Notes: generated from the sequence alone by a model not told the origin. A stretch of 64,000 nucleotides of DNA from Paenibacillus sp. HWE-109 (GCF_022163125.1 NZ_CP091881.1:3844001-3908000); one strand, 5' to 3'. Numbered from the stretch's first letter, positions 7,203 to 16,425 are shown. Numbers and translations are program-made.

Positions 7203-8687
7203 TCATCCAGCCACTCTTTGTTTACGGGCAGACCTCTCCCGTTTGTACAAAGTGGCTGGTTTGGGATACTTCGCCGCATGCAATTTGCGGATGTTGTGGC
7301 TTAGAGAGAGCAGTATGAACTCCCCAGATACTTTATCCTCGCCCCGCAAATGGAATTGACGAAATCCTTGAACCTCCTTCAACTGCCCCCATATCGGTTC
7401 AACGATCGCCTTACGCATTCGGTAAACGGCTGTTCCCTCATCACTTTGCACTTTCGTTCGCATTTCCTCTCGCAGGGGATCATGCTCGCTACGTGTGATG
7501 GAACGCTTCCCTGTTTTACTTTTTACACACTCGTCTCGAAAAGGACATTCGCTACAGACGCTGCATTCATAAACCCAAGTCGTTGGCTTATCTGCATCAT
7601 TCGCATGCACGGTTCGTTTCCGTGTAAGCTCTTTGCCAGCAGGGCAGAGATAATAATCTAGCTCAGGTACATAAGTGAAGTTGGTCTTGTCGTAGGCATT
7701 ATTCTTTTTTTTGTTTTCGCGATCGGCAGCAATGTAGGCATCCACTTCAGCCTCCAGCGCCGCTGCAATGTTGGACGCACTAAAATACCCTGCATCAGCA
7801 CTCAGCTTCTGAGGCCTATCTCCTGTCATTGTTTTCATGGAATGAAGCACGTTTTCAAACTGCTGTTGATCGGTTGTTTGGTTACTCATTTGAAGTCCAA
7901 CGATGAAGCCATGATCGCTGTCTACGGCAATTTGTGGATTGTAGCCTTGAATGACACCTTGGTTCCGTGTGCTCATGATGCGAGAGTCGGCATCGGTAAA
8001 ATTAAATTGATCGCTCTGAGGAGATTCGGCCTGTTCCGCTGGCCGCTGTTCTTCCAAATTCTCCAGCGCAGATTTTATTTGCGCGATGCGGGCATAGCGT
8101 TCCTCCAACGATAGGGAAGGACTCGTCGGATGGGGTTCCTCCAACATTTCCTCGGTAGCAGAATACTCCAATGCTTGCCGGACTTCGTCTTCCAATTGAA
8201 CGAGGCGTTTTTGCATACGCTCACGTGACATCGATTTATGTTTAGAGGCGCTTGCCTTTATTTTAGAACCGTCAATGCTCACATGCCCGAGCGAGATATA
8301 GCCCAGTTCCATAGCGATTTGTATGACTTGTTTGAATAAACCTGGAAGGGTATCCAGGTGGTTCTTCCGAAAGTCACTCAGCGTACGAAAATCTGGCAGG
8401 TATCCGCCACATAACCAGCGAAAAGGAATGCTTTCTTTCGTAGCTATTTGAAGTTTCCTAGACGTGAAGACGCCTGTCGCATACCCATAGAACCACAGTT
8501 TGAGCAGCATGGCAGGATGATAGGCTTCTTCTCCACGCTTGGAGTATTTGTTAGTAATGGCAGATAGGTCTAACTGCTCGACGATGTCGCTGACAAGTCT
8601 AACTTCATGATCATCTGTTACCCACTCGCTTAAATAGATAGGTAGAAGTTCACCTTGCTCTGTGGTATATGCTTTGAATTTAGCCAT
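7203..8687 (-). CDS. IS1182-family DDE transposase
   Basis: A full-length 494-residue transposase. The N-terminal DUF772/InsH-like region includes YHPAMLLKLWFYGYATGVFT. The RNase H-like catalytic core shows Asp in VSIDGSKIKASASK, Asp in SADAGYFSASNI, and the Y-R-E-K block in YRMRKAIVEPIWGQLKE. A Cys cluster (CPAGKELTRKR through CSVCSECPFRDEC) is a typical family insertion. No stop or frameshift interrupts the gene, so it is probably functional. It catalyses movement of the element whose ends are at 7080 and 8767. Confidence 0.95.
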   Translation of the reverse strand: MAKFKAYTTEQGELLPIYLSEWVTDDHEVRLVSDIVEQLDLSAITNKYSKRGEEAYHPAMLLKLWFYGYATGVFTSRKLQIATKESIPFRWLCGGYLPDFRTLSDFRKNHLDTLPGLFKQVIQIAMELGYISLGHVSIDGSKIKASASKHKSMSRERMQKRLVQLEDEVRQALEYSATEEMLEEPHPTSPSLSLEERYARIAQIKSALENLEEQRPAEQAESPQSDQFNFTDADSRIMSTRNQGVIQGYNPQIAVDSDHGFIVGLQMSNQTTDQQQFENVLHSMKTMTGDRPQKLSADAGYFSASNIAAALEAEVDAYIAADRENKKKNNAYDKTNFTYVPELDYYLCPAGKELTRKRTVHANDADKPTTWVYECSVCSECPFRDECVKSKTGKRSITRSEHDPLREEMRTKVQSDEGTAVYRMRKAIVEPIWGQLKEVQGFRQFHLRGEDKVSGEFILLSLSHNIRKLHAAKYPKPATLYKRERSARKQRVAG

Positions 8688-8767
8688 GCCTACGACACAT
8701 CCTTTTGAAGTCTTATTACTACTTATTCGGAATTGTTTGACTAATTCCTGTTTCGTCGGACAGACTC

Positions 8768-9109
8768 CTGGAGGCTCTTATTACTTGGATTAGCTGAAAT
8801 TTATCTTGTCCGAGACAAGATAGGAGTCTCCAAAGACTTCTATCCCGCTCAAAATCCCCATTTTCCCGCAAATAGAAGCTTCTGGAGGCTCTTATTCCTT
8901 GGAGTAGCAGCAATTTATCTTGTCCGAGACAAGATAGGAGTCTCCAAAAACTTCTATCCCACTCAAAACCCCCATTTTCCCGCAAATAGAAGCTTCTGGA
9001 GGCTCTTATTCCTTGGAGTAGCTGCAATTTATCTTGTCCGAGACAAGATACGAGTCTCCAAAGACTTCTATCCCGCCCAAAATCCCCATTTTCCCGCAAA
9101 TAGAAGCTC
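8768..9109. repeat. Three tandem 114-bp repeat units (plus a partial fourth)
   Basis: Units start at 8768, 8882 and 8996, each with CTGGAGGCTCTTATT, and each is 114 bp. They differ at only a few positions. Every unit has two dyads: ATCTTGTC-CGA-GACAAGAT (8-bp stem) and GGAGTCTCC followed by AAGACTTC. A fourth unit begins at 9110 and decays after about 20 bp. Because 114 is divisible by three, an accidental open frame with 38-residue repeats spans the array. The region from 9130 to 9300 shows nothing further apart from a weak CCCATA/TATGGG dyad. Confidence 0.92.
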
Positions 9110-9314
9110 CTGGAGACTCTTATTCCTATGAGCAGCTGCGGCTTGGGAGGTGCCCGACTCCCCCTGATGGTGGATGCTGTTCTCTGGCAGCAGTATCGTT
9201 CCCATTGCGAAAACCCCATAAATCATTGATCATATATGGGAAATAAATGGGCCGCAATTGCGCCGATGAACGTTACCCAGCTGTTTCAAGACGATTCTAT
9301 TGCCACTAGAATAG

Positions 9315-9364
9315 GAAAAACCAGTCCCCTCCAAGTCTGGAAACAGACCGGAATTTGACTGGTT
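9315..9364 (-). terminator. Terminator of the rhamnogalacturonan operon
   Basis: AACCAGTC (9319-9326) pairs with GACTGGTT (9357-9364), with an inner TCTGG/CAGA stem. On the minus strand TTTTTCC follows (9314-9320 complement). It sits 17 bp after the CE12 esterase stop. Confidence 0.75.
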
Positions 9365-9380
9365 AAGCAAACAAAATCTT

Positions 9381-10499
9381 TTAACGCAGATAACGTACAA
9401 GCGGATCAATCTGCTGCTTCTTGATGTCATCTGCAACAAGCTTAGCGATGGCAATCCCACCGAGTTCTTGAAAATGTGTATTATCCTCAGCCCCCTTGGG
9501 GAAATTCAGGAATTCACCGGGATAGGCCCACATAAACAAGGATTTCGTCGCCTCTTCTCCGAGCGCTTCAAACAATTGTCTGCTTGCTTCGGCCAAATCA
9601 ATTAGAGCTACATCCTCTTCCTCAGCCAGCTGTTTCATGGCCGTCAGGTAATCCCCGTGTGAATCTATGATCTTACCCGAAGCGTCAAACGATCTTCGCT
9701 GGACAGAAGTGACAAGTATCGGAGTGGCTCCACGTTTTCTAGCTTCATGAAGATAGATGGACAAATGCTCTTTGTACGTTGAAAATGGCGCCGTCGCCCG
9801 CTCCGCGTCCAGCTTCTGATCGTTATGCCCGAACTGGATGATCAAGTAATCATTCGCACTCAGGTTTTCCAGAATTGGCGCTAGCCGCCCTTCGTCCAAA
9901 AAACTTTTTGAACTGCGGCCGGAAACGGCATAGTTCGCTACCGCAGCATCCGCTTTCACAAACAGAGGCAGCATTTGCCCCCAACCCGTGTAGGGGTAGC
10001 CGTCCTCTGGCTGATCGGTCACGGTGGAATCCCCGACCAAGTACAGCGTTGCTGCCTGCGGAGCAGCGAGAATCTCCAGCGCATTGATCCGCGGCGCTAC
10101 GCCAGAGAAAACCAAACGCAATCGCCCGTCCGACACGTGAATGGTGAAGCTGTTGCTGGCGAATTCACCAGCAGCAGTCACGAATTCCGATAGCAGCAAG
10201 CGGCCGGATCCGGCCTTCAACGTTGTACATGTGGCCGTGATTTGGTCGCCCATCACCGTATGGATCGTGTAATTCCCATTCGGTACATCCACAATGAAAG
10301 CAGCGCCAACCGGAATGCAGAAGTCTTGCCGCAGCGCCTCCGGACGGCCTCTTTCACGCTCGTACACATTGCTGCCAGAGAGGAAGCCAAAGCTATCGCC
10401 GCTGGCTTCGTCATAGACCGTGCTGGAGCTTACTTTGGTATAGCCTTCCTTAGCAGCGCTCGTTTCCGGGCCGAAATCAAACCGCAAATGTACGCTCAT
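9381..10499 (-). CDS. Rhamnogalacturonan acetylesterase (CE12, SGNH hydrolase)
   Basis: This enzyme removes acetyl groups from galacturonate in rhamnogalacturonan-I. Residues 1-145 form a beta-rich N-terminal domain (FDFGPETSAAKEGYTKVSSS) typical of YesY/YxiM-like CE12 enzymes. The SGNH core begins at LYLVGDSTVTDQPEDG with nucleophile Ser158. The remaining blocks are NYAVSGRSSKSF (Gly), IIQFGHNDQK (Asn) and EDNTHFQELGG (Asp339, His342). There is no signal peptide, so it acts on imported oligomers. It is the last gene of the YesOPQR-like operon, 10 bp after the GH105 gene. Substrate assignment rests on family and neighbours. Confidence 0.88.
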   Translation of the reverse strand: MSVHLRFDFGPETSAAKEGYTKVSSSTVYDEASGDSFGFLSGSNVYERERGRPEALRQDFCIPVGAAFIVDVPNGNYTIHTVMGDQITATCTTLKAGSGRLLLSEFVTAAGEFASNSFTIHVSDGRLRLVFSGVAPRINALEILAAPQAATLYLVGDSTVTDQPEDGYPYTGWGQMLPLFVKADAAVANYAVSGRSSKSFLDEGRLAPILENLSANDYLIIQFGHNDQKLDAERATAPFSTYKEHLSIYLHEARKRGATPILVTSVQRRSFDASGKIIDSHGDYLTAMKQLAEEEDVALIDLAEASRQLFEALGEEATKSLFMWAYPGEFLNFPKGAEDNTHFQELGGIAIAKLVADDIKKQQIDPLVRYLR

Positions 10500-10509
10500 C
10501 GGAATCGAC

Positions 10510-11583
10510 CTACCAATCTTTGCGATTCAGCAAGGAAGACAGGAAGGTAAGTCCCAGGCCTTGTCCCCAGCCCTGAATACGCTTGTATGGCACACCTCTG
10601 TAGCCGTCAATATCTCTCATCACAGCTGTTCCTGCTGAAACGCCGGTTACTGTTCCATCATCCGTAATCCTTGAAAGAATACCTTGAATCGATTTATTCG
10701 TATATTTGTTGTACAGCGGTCCTGAACCGATCAGCGCCGCTGCGATTCCGGCGGAACCTGAGGTTTCCAGATAAGACGATGTGTCCGTAACAACGGTATG
10801 CCACAAACCGCTTTCGTCCTGCAAACGAACCAGAGCGCTTAATTGATCTCGCAGCGAGCCCTCCAGAATCATAAAAGAAGGATGCGTTACATGGACCAAA
10901 CGCAGCGCGCGTGCCATCGTAATGGCTGCCCAAGCATTGCCGCGAGCCCAGAACATGCCAGACATATGAGTCTGAGCGAGGTTATCCCAACCATGATAAT
11001 ACAAATTCGTCGTAGGGTCCTGCAAATAATTTTCATGTCCATGATATTGTTTCAGTCCATCTTCGAAATAATCGTCACGCTTAAGCATGGCGCCAATCCG
11101 CAGTAAAAAGTACCCAGCCATGAACATCGTGTCCACCCAAGCCTGCTCCGGAAAATTATAGGTTTCCGAATTCACGGTGTGTTGGAAAATCCCTTCGCCG
11201 AAGCGTTCAGCTTCATGCGTGAGGAATTCAGCCATTTGGGTCGCGATGTCCATATACCGCTCTTCACCAGTCTCTTTGTACAGGGTGAGCAGCGAATGAC
11301 CGATCGAGATCCCGTTAACTGACAGCTTAGGCAGTCCATCCTCCAGTTTCTCATCCACCCATTCTTTCAATAATTGCAGATATTCCTCATTCCCCGTCGC
11401 TTCGAAGGCTTCCGTTACGCCATAGAAAGCCACACCGCCCGGCCAATCCCAATTAAAGTCCATACGGAACGTTCTGCGCACTACGCGGTCAATCACTTTG
11501 CGAATTTCATCGGCATCAAATTGTAAGGCTGGCATCTCTTCATTTCCTCCCTGTTGCATCGTATTGTCTATATCCGTAGGCAT
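10510..11583 (-). CDS. yesR: Unsaturated rhamnogalacturonyl hydrolase (GH105)
   Basis: The enzyme hydrolyses the unsaturated galacturonyl end from rhamnogalacturonan-I fragments produced by lyases. The 357-residue sequence has the (alpha/alpha)6 barrel repeats of YesR/YteR. The region QAWVDTMFMAGYFLLRIG contains the expected catalytic Asp (Asp151), and HMSGMFWARGNAWAAITMAR is a conserved family block. No signal peptide is present, consistent with cytoplasmic action after uptake. The ATG at 11583 has AAAGGAT 8 nt upstream and follows the permease stop by 6 bp. Confidence 0.92.
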   Translation of the reverse strand: MPTDIDNTMQQGGNEEMPALQFDADEIRKVIDRVVRRTFRMDFNWDWPGGVAFYGVTEAFEATGNEEYLQLLKEWVDEKLEDGLPKLSVNGISIGHSLLTLYKETGEERYMDIATQMAEFLTHEAERFGEGIFQHTVNSETYNFPEQAWVDTMFMAGYFLLRIGAMLKRDDYFEDGLKQYHGHENYLQDPTTNLYYHGWDNLAQTHMSGMFWARGNAWAAITMARALRLVHVTHPSFMILEGSLRDQLSALVRLQDESGLWHTVVTDTSSYLETSGSAGIAAALIGSGPLYNKYTNKSIQGILSRITDDGTVTGVSAGTAVMRDIDGYRGVPYKRIQGWGQGLGLTFLSSLLNRKDW

Positions 11584-11589
11584 GCTTTC

Positions 11590-12435
11590 TTATCCTTTCA
11601 ATCCGCTCGTCGAAATCCCATCCACAATATACTTCTGGAAGATGATGAACACAACGAAGATCGGAACCAGAGATAACGTCGACATGGCGAACATGCCGCC
11701 CCAGTTGTTGAGGGATTCACTATCCAAAAATAATTTCAAAGCCAAGGAAACCGGATACAAGCTTGGATTGTTCAAATACAGCAGTGGCGTGTAGAAATCA
11801 TCCCATCTCCAATAGAAGGAGAAAATTGCGGAGGTCACGAGTGCAGGTACAATTAACGGGACGATGATTTTGTAAAAGATACTGTATTTACTGCATCCGT
11901 CCATCTTGGCAGCCTCATCCAATTCCGGCGGAATGGTGCGAATAAATTGCATGATCAGAAAGATGAAAAACGGAATTCCGAAAAACTGCGGGATAATAAT
12001 CGGTTTGAAGCTGGATAGCCAGCCAATTTTGGCAAATAAAATGTATTGCGAAATGATCGTGACATCCTGCGGAAGCAGCAGCGTCAGCATAACCGCTCCG
12101 AACCAGAATTTGCTACCAAAAAATTTAATGCGGGCAAAGCCATAACCGACCAAGGCGGAGGAAACGACCGCACCAATCGTCGAAAGGATAACGATAATGA
12201 ACGAATTTTTCATGAAAGTTGCAAATGTTATGCCGGCAAAACCCTTCCAACCTGAAACATAATTGTTCCACTCCAGTCGGCTCGGAATCAAACTGGTCGC
12301 TGTCGTATAGATTTCTTCATTCGGTTTCAGTGAGCTGGCAACCAACCATAGGATCGGATAAATCGCTGTGATCGCGATCAAGCATACAAGGAGATGGTAC
12401 AGCACCGTTCTTACACTTTTCCTAGATAACACCAT
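11590..12435 (-). CDS. yesQ: Rhamnogalacturonan oligosaccharide ABC permease (MalG type)
   Basis: A 281-residue CUT1 inner permease with six predicted membrane segments. The EAA loop reads ELDEAAKMDGCSKYSIFYKI followed by IVPLIVPALV, the site that docks on the ATPase. As in other YesOPQ-type systems, no dedicated ATPase gene is present, so a shared MsmX-like ATPase elsewhere is probably used (inference from the family). The order binding protein, permease, permease, GH105, CE12 matches the yesOPQR-T region of Bacillus subtilis. Confidence 0.88.
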   Translation of the reverse strand: MVLSRKSVRTVLYHLLVCLIAITAIYPILWLVASSLKPNEEIYTTATSLIPSRLEWNNYVSGWKGFAGITFATFMKNSFIIVILSTIGAVVSSALVGYGFARIKFFGSKFWFGAVMLTLLLPQDVTIISQYILFAKIGWLSSFKPIIIPQFFGIPFFIFLIMQFIRTIPPELDEAAKMDGCSKYSIFYKIIVPLIVPALVTSAIFSFYWRWDDFYTPLLYLNNPSLYPVSLALKLFLDSESLNNWGGMFAMSTLSLVPIFVVFIIFQKYIVDGISTSGLKG

Positions 12436-12447
12436 GTCAGATCCCTC

Positions 12448-13335
12448 CTAGCTTTCGTAATGAACCCAATATTTCGAAGTTTTGAAAATAACCAATGTAA
12501 TGACGCCGATTAAAATGAGCATGAACCAAGCCATCGCTGAAGCATAACCCATTTCGAAGAAAACGAATGCCCGATGGAATAAATAGAGCGAGTACAGCAG
12601 CGTATTGTTCAGCGGCCCGCCTTCGCCATTGGAAATAATGTAGGCAGGCGTAAACGTCAGGAAACCTGAAATCGTTTGCAAGATGAGATTAAAAAGAATA
12701 ATCGGACTTAACAAAGGCAGTGTGATGTGAAAAAATTTGCGAATAGGTCCTGCCCCGTCTACACTTGCAGCCTCATAATACGTACCTGGAATGTTTTTGA
12801 GGCCAGCCAGGAAGATCAGCATGGAGGAACCGAACTGCCATACGGAGAGCAAGACTAACGTGCCAAGTGCTGTTGCCGGATAGCCGATCCAAGAGATCGT
12901 CGTGTGAATGCCAATGTTGTCAAGAAAAGCATTGATCAGCCCTTTGTCACCGAAAATTTGACGCCACATGATGGATACCGCGACGCTTCCGCCTATTAAG
13001 GAAGGCAGGTAGTAGGTAGCCCGGTAAAGACCGATGCCGCGCACAGCGCGGTTAAGCAGCATAGCGACTAGCAAGGCGATAATCAATCGCAGTGGAACGG
13101 AAGTCAATACATAGGTTAGCGTCACCCTGATCGAATCCCATATTTTATCATCATCCGTGAACATTTTCTCGTAATTAGCGAACCCAACCCACCTTGGGGC
13201 TGATAATAAATCATACTCCGTAAATGAAAAGTATAACGATGAAATCATCGGAAACAGCGTGAAAATCAGAAATCCCAGGATGAAAGGTGATATAAACACA
13301 TAACCGACTATGTGATCATTTTCACGTAGTTTCAT
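12448..13335 (-). CDS. yesP: Rhamnogalacturonan oligosaccharide ABC permease (MalF type)
   Basis: A 295-residue CUT1 permease with six membrane segments. It starts MKLRENDHIVGYVFISPFIL, typical of the MalF-side subunit. The EAA loop is TYYEAASVDGAGPIRKFFHI. A GAGGGAG site precedes the ATG. It pairs with the permease 12 bp downstream to form the channel. Specificity is inferred from the neighbouring YesO-like binding protein, GH105 and CE12 genes and the YesMN regulators. Confidence 0.88.
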   Translation of the reverse strand: MKLRENDHIVGYVFISPFILGFLIFTLFPMISSLYFSFTEYDLLSAPRWVGFANYEKMFTDDDKIWDSIRVTLTYVLTSVPLRLIIALLVAMLLNRAVRGIGLYRATYYLPSLIGGSVAVSIMWRQIFGDKGLINAFLDNIGIHTTISWIGYPATALGTLVLLSVWQFGSSMLIFLAGLKNIPGTYYEAASVDGAGPIRKFFHITLPLLSPIILFNLILQTISGFLTFTPAYIISNGEGGPLNNTLLYSLYLFHRAFVFFEMGYASAMAWFMLILIGVITLVIFKTSKYWVHYES

Positions 13336-13371
13336 AGTTCCACTCCCTCACGTTCGTTAAATTCTGTTTAT

Positions 13372-13410
13372 TGGGTGCAGGCGGCTTCGCTTAAAACCGA
13401 AAACCACCCA
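13372..13410 (-). other. Stem-loop between binding-protein and permease genes
   Basis: TGGGTG (13372-13377) pairs with CACCCA (13405-13410), with an inner CGG/CCG pairing. Such intercistronic hairpins often stabilise the upstream binding-protein message. Function here is inferred. Confidence 0.4.
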
Positions 13411-13420
13411 CTTCACACCC

Positions 13421-14749
13421 TTATTTCTTGTTTCTGACCAGTATCGCACTCGCTTCTGTGGAGAATTTGGCAGCTGCTTCTTCGACTGAAAGCTTTTTGT
13501 ACAAAATTTGCTCCTGCATATCCCGCAGCAGTTTGCTAACTTCCGCTGCACCTATCGGATCTGGTGGATCCATGCTGCTGCTGTTTTGCTCCGCCCATGC
13601 CATGTAGTCATAGATTTTCTGATCTCCCTCTGATAATGTAGGCTTCAAACTTTCCTTCACATCTTTGGAAATCGGAATACCACGATCACCTTTAATGAGT
13701 TTGTTCGCTTCCACATCATTCAGGAACCACGAAATGAATTTGGCTGCTTCTGCCTTTTGCTTGGAGCTTTTGGCAATGGAGAACAGCATCGTTGGTTTCA
13801 AATAAAGCCCCAGCTTCTCATTAGGTCCCGGAAGACCGATCAGCGTTAGCGGTTTTTTAGCAGCCTCCTGCAAGGAAGCAAATTGATTGGACCAAGCCAT
13901 CGTCATAAACCCATCGCCCAGTACAACCGGATTCTCTTCAGGTGTCAATTTGGATAATGCCTCTTTATCCCACTCGCGCATATACCCTGCCTCATACCAT
14001 CTAAGGTACATCTTGAAGTAATCTATAAAATAGCGGGGATCGCTATACCCAAGACTCGTACCGTCCGAGCTAAAATAGTGCTGATTCTGCGTTCGCAAGT
14101 AGTATGGAAAAAACTGATCGAATCGCATATGGTCGAGCACCTTGCCTTGCGACTTCATCCGCTTCGCAATTTGCTCCAAATCGGACCAGGTCCAATTCGG
14201 TCGAATGGATGAAATGCCCGCTTTCTCCAGCATGGCAGCATCGAAGGTCGCCCCCATCGCATTCATCCCAAGTGGGATGCCATAGAGCTTGCCGCCGACT
14301 CGTCCGGTATTGATCGTAGCTGATTCAACAGATCGAACGTTGATCGTTCCACTACTCGTCAGGCTCGTTAAATCTTCCAATTGATCCTTCGTGCCGTATT
14401 GCGTCAAGTACGAAATATCCATCTGGATCAGATCCGGAAGTTGGTTCGCCGCGGCTTGCGGAGCCAGCCTTTTCCAATAATCATCAAAGCCCGCATATTC
14501 CGTATCTATCTGAACCTCAGGATGCAAATCTTGATACATCGCGATCAGCTTCAACGTATAGTCATGCCGTGCTTGACCGCCCCACCAGGCAATGCGCAGC
14601 TTGACCTCCTGTTTGCTTCCACTTTTCCCCGTTTCAATCGTCCGTGGTGTCCCTGTTCCCCCATTCGCTGATTGCCCATTCGAGCTGCATCCTATAACTG
14701 TCGTGAATAGAAGAGCGAGGTGCAGAATTGAGATCATTATGCGTTTCAT
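13421..14749 (-). CDS. yesO: Rhamnogalacturonan oligosaccharide-binding lipoprotein
   Basis: A 442-residue family 1 extracellular solute-binding protein. The N terminus MKRIMISILHLALLFTTVIG followed by Cys is a lipoprotein signal; the lipobox is VIGC. The mature part begins KLRIAWWGGQARHDYTLKLI and has the usual two-lobed sugar-binder pattern. The ATG at 14749 was chosen over one eight codons upstream because AAGGGGAA lies at the right distance and the signal peptide then starts correctly. It is the first gene of the transporter operon, with a sigma-A promoter in the 116-bp gap behind yesN. Confidence 0.88.
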   Translation of the reverse strand: MKRIMISILHLALLFTTVIGCSSNGQSANGGTGTPRTIETGKSGSKQEVKLRIAWWGGQARHDYTLKLIAMYQDLHPEVQIDTEYAGFDDYWKRLAPQAAANQLPDLIQMDISYLTQYGTKDQLEDLTSLTSSGTINVRSVESATINTGRVGGKLYGIPLGMNAMGATFDAAMLEKAGISSIRPNWTWSDLEQIAKRMKSQGKVLDHMRFDQFFPYYLRTQNQHYFSSDGTSLGYSDPRYFIDYFKMYLRWYEAGYMREWDKEALSKLTPEENPVVLGDGFMTMAWSNQFASLQEAAKKPLTLIGLPGPNEKLGLYLKPTMLFSIAKSSKQKAEAAKFISWFLNDVEANKLIKGDRGIPISKDVKESLKPTLSEGDQKIYDYMAWAEQNSSSMDPPDPIGAAEVSKLLRDMQEQILYKKLSVEEAAAKFSTEASAILVRNKK

Positions 14750-14791
14750 AGTTCGTTTCCCCTTATGCGTCACCTGCGCTCCACATGTCTT

Positions 14792-14820
14792 ATTATCTAC
14801 TTCCGGGAGCGAAAGTTGAA
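14792..14820 (-). promoter_or_regulatory. Promoter of the yesO operon
   Basis: On the minus strand TTCAAC (14815-14820) and GATAAT (14792-14797) are spaced 17 bp apart, 43 bp before the yesO start. YesN binding just upstream would be expected but no site is defined. Confidence 0.6.
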
Positions 14821-14865
14821 TCTAATTAACCGCGATAAATGTTTAAAAAACAGTGAAAACCATGT

Positions 14866-16419
14866 CTACGTCGACAGCTTTTTATACTCTGAGGGGGCGC
14901 AGCCCGCGATCTTTTTGAATACTTGGGAGAAGTATTGCGGATTGTCGCCAAAGCCCAACTGCTCGGCTAATTCAAACATTTTCACATCGTCATTCTGCTT
15001 GATAAGTTCCATCGCCTTCTTGATTCTTACGGTAACGACATAGTTGGAGAAGCGCTCGCCGGTTTCTTTCTTGAACAATTTCCCGAGATAATCCGGATTC
15101 ATATACAGCATGCGATGCGCGACCCAGTTCAGGGAAAGCTCGGCATTGCCCAGCTCAGTATTCACAATATCGATCACTTTCTGGACCACTTGCGAGTGTT
15201 TGTTTTTATTTTGCTCAAAGTTGGTCTGGGTAATTTCGGAGGCCATTTGTTTGAGCTGCTGAATGATCGCCTGCATCGTTTCCATTTGCGATATTTGTCC
15301 AATAAGGCCCATATAAATATTCATTTGCTGCTCGCTGCAGAGCCGTGTAATCGAAATAAATAACTGGATAACATACGACTTGGTTGTCTGGATCGGAAGT
15401 CTGGAATGGATCAGTTGATCGTGAAAAGCATCGATGCTGACTTCAGCTTCCTCCCAGTTGCCAGCCCGAATTGGCAGCAGAATCCGATCATCGTCGTAAA
15501 CGAAATCCACTTTGCTGGGAATATTCGCATCCAGAATATCCCGCATCGTAATCAACCCGCCTTCGCCAAGATAGAAGCGATGGCTCAGACAATCCAGCGC
15601 TTGCAGATACAGACGGCGCGCTTCCACGATCTCTCCGGCTTCGCTGAGAGCTACGGTCGCATCCATTTTGTAATATAGCGTGAAAATACGCCGAATCTCT
15701 TTGATTTGCTCTTGCAATCGCTCAATTCCTACCTGATCCTCGATCAGAATGAGAATTTGTTCAGCGATGGTTGAACTGAGCAGCGGCTCATCCAGCAAAT
15801 CTTCGGCAATATTTTTCACTGCAAAGAGATGCTCGTATTCAAACTTGCCGTCCAATCGGAACAGCAATAGCCGGACTTTCCTCCCGCTAACCTGCAGCCC
15901 AAACAGATCCTGATAATAATCCCAGTCGCGGCTACCATACGATTTATTCGTCACGAACTCCTTGAGGAACTGCTCTTTGACATGCGGCAGCACCTTCTGC
16001 AAATTCGCTTTCATCGATTGCACGAAACCTTCCTTACTTTCCTCCTGCTTGTACTCCGCGACAATTTCACTCAGCGCATTCAGAATGCTGTTCTCGTTGC
16101 AAGGCTTCAGCAAATAATGTTTCACCCCATACTGCATAGCAATTTGCGCATATTCAAACTCGTCAAACCCGGATAGCATGATGAAACGAGTATGGGGGTG
16201 GGTTTCCTTCACTTTGGCCACCAACTGCAAACCATCCATGCCAGGCATTCGAATATCACTGATAATAATGTCTGGTGCATGCTCACCTACAAAAGCATAC
16301 GCTTCAATACCGTTTCGCGCGGTTCCGATCAACTGCGTATCGACGGATGGCCAATCTACAATCGTCGATATCCCCTCCAGAATCATCCGTTCATCATCAA
16401 CAAGCAGCACTTTATACAT
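14866..16419 (-). CDS. yesN: Response regulator with AraC-type DNA-binding domain (YesN-like)
   Basis: The 517-residue protein has a receiver domain at residues 1-125. YKVLLVDDERMILEGI contains the acidic pocket, IIISDIRMPGMDG the phospho-acceptor Asp, and YLLKPCNE the conserved Lys. A long middle region follows, then an AraC double helix-turn-helix in the last 105 residues, with MLYMNPDYLGKLFKKETGER and LGFGDNPQYFSQVFKKIAG as recognition blocks. It lies 6 bp after yesM and just before the yesO operon, so it most likely activates that transporter in response to imported pectin fragments. Confidence 0.92.
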   Translation of the reverse strand: MYKVLLVDDERMILEGISTIVDWPSVDTQLIGTARNGIEAYAFVGEHAPDIIISDIRMPGMDGLQLVAKVKETHPHTRFIMLSGFDEFEYAQIAMQYGVKHYLLKPCNENSILNALSEIVAEYKQEESKEGFVQSMKANLQKVLPHVKEQFLKEFVTNKSYGSRDWDYYQDLFGLQVSGRKVRLLLFRLDGKFEYEHLFAVKNIAEDLLDEPLLSSTIAEQILILIEDQVGIERLQEQIKEIRRIFTLYYKMDATVALSEAGEIVEARRLYLQALDCLSHRFYLGEGGLITMRDILDANIPSKVDFVYDDDRILLPIRAGNWEEAEVSIDAFHDQLIHSRLPIQTTKSYVIQLFISITRLCSEQQMNIYMGLIGQISQMETMQAIIQQLKQMASEITQTNFEQNKNKHSQVVQKVIDIVNTELGNAELSLNWVAHRMLYMNPDYLGKLFKKETGERFSNYVVTVRIKKAMELIKQNDDVKMFELAEQLGFGDNPQYFSQVFKKIAGCAPSEYKKLST

Positions 16420-16425
16420 AAGCGA

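Larger units (their letters stand above)
7080..8767. mobile_element. Complete IS1182-family insertion sequence (1688 bp)
   Basis: Perfect 17-bp terminal inverted repeats, GAGTCTGTCCGACGAAA at 7080-7096 and its complement at 8751-8767, bracket one full-length transposase gene. CTGG directly flanks both ends (7076-7079 and 8768-8771). Removing the IS and one CTGG restores AGAAGCTT-CTGG-AGGCTCTTATT, exactly as in the intact repeat units, which shows a 4-bp target duplication. Intact gene, clean ends and clear duplication point to a recent and possibly active insertion. Confidence 0.93.

Noticed and set aside
8768..9109. CRISPR array
   Set aside because: The repeats are 114 bp, directly abutting, with no unique spacers and no cas genes nearby.
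8719..9219. A 166-codon minus-strand frame made of 38-residue repeats
   Set aside because: It arises because the 114-bp DNA repeat is a multiple of three. It lacks a ribosome site and a sensible amino-acid pattern, and the units carry DNA/RNA dyads instead.
9230..9460. A 76-residue minus-strand frame spanning the esterase terminator
   Set aside because: It overlaps the CE12 gene end and its terminator, and has no ribosome site or homology.
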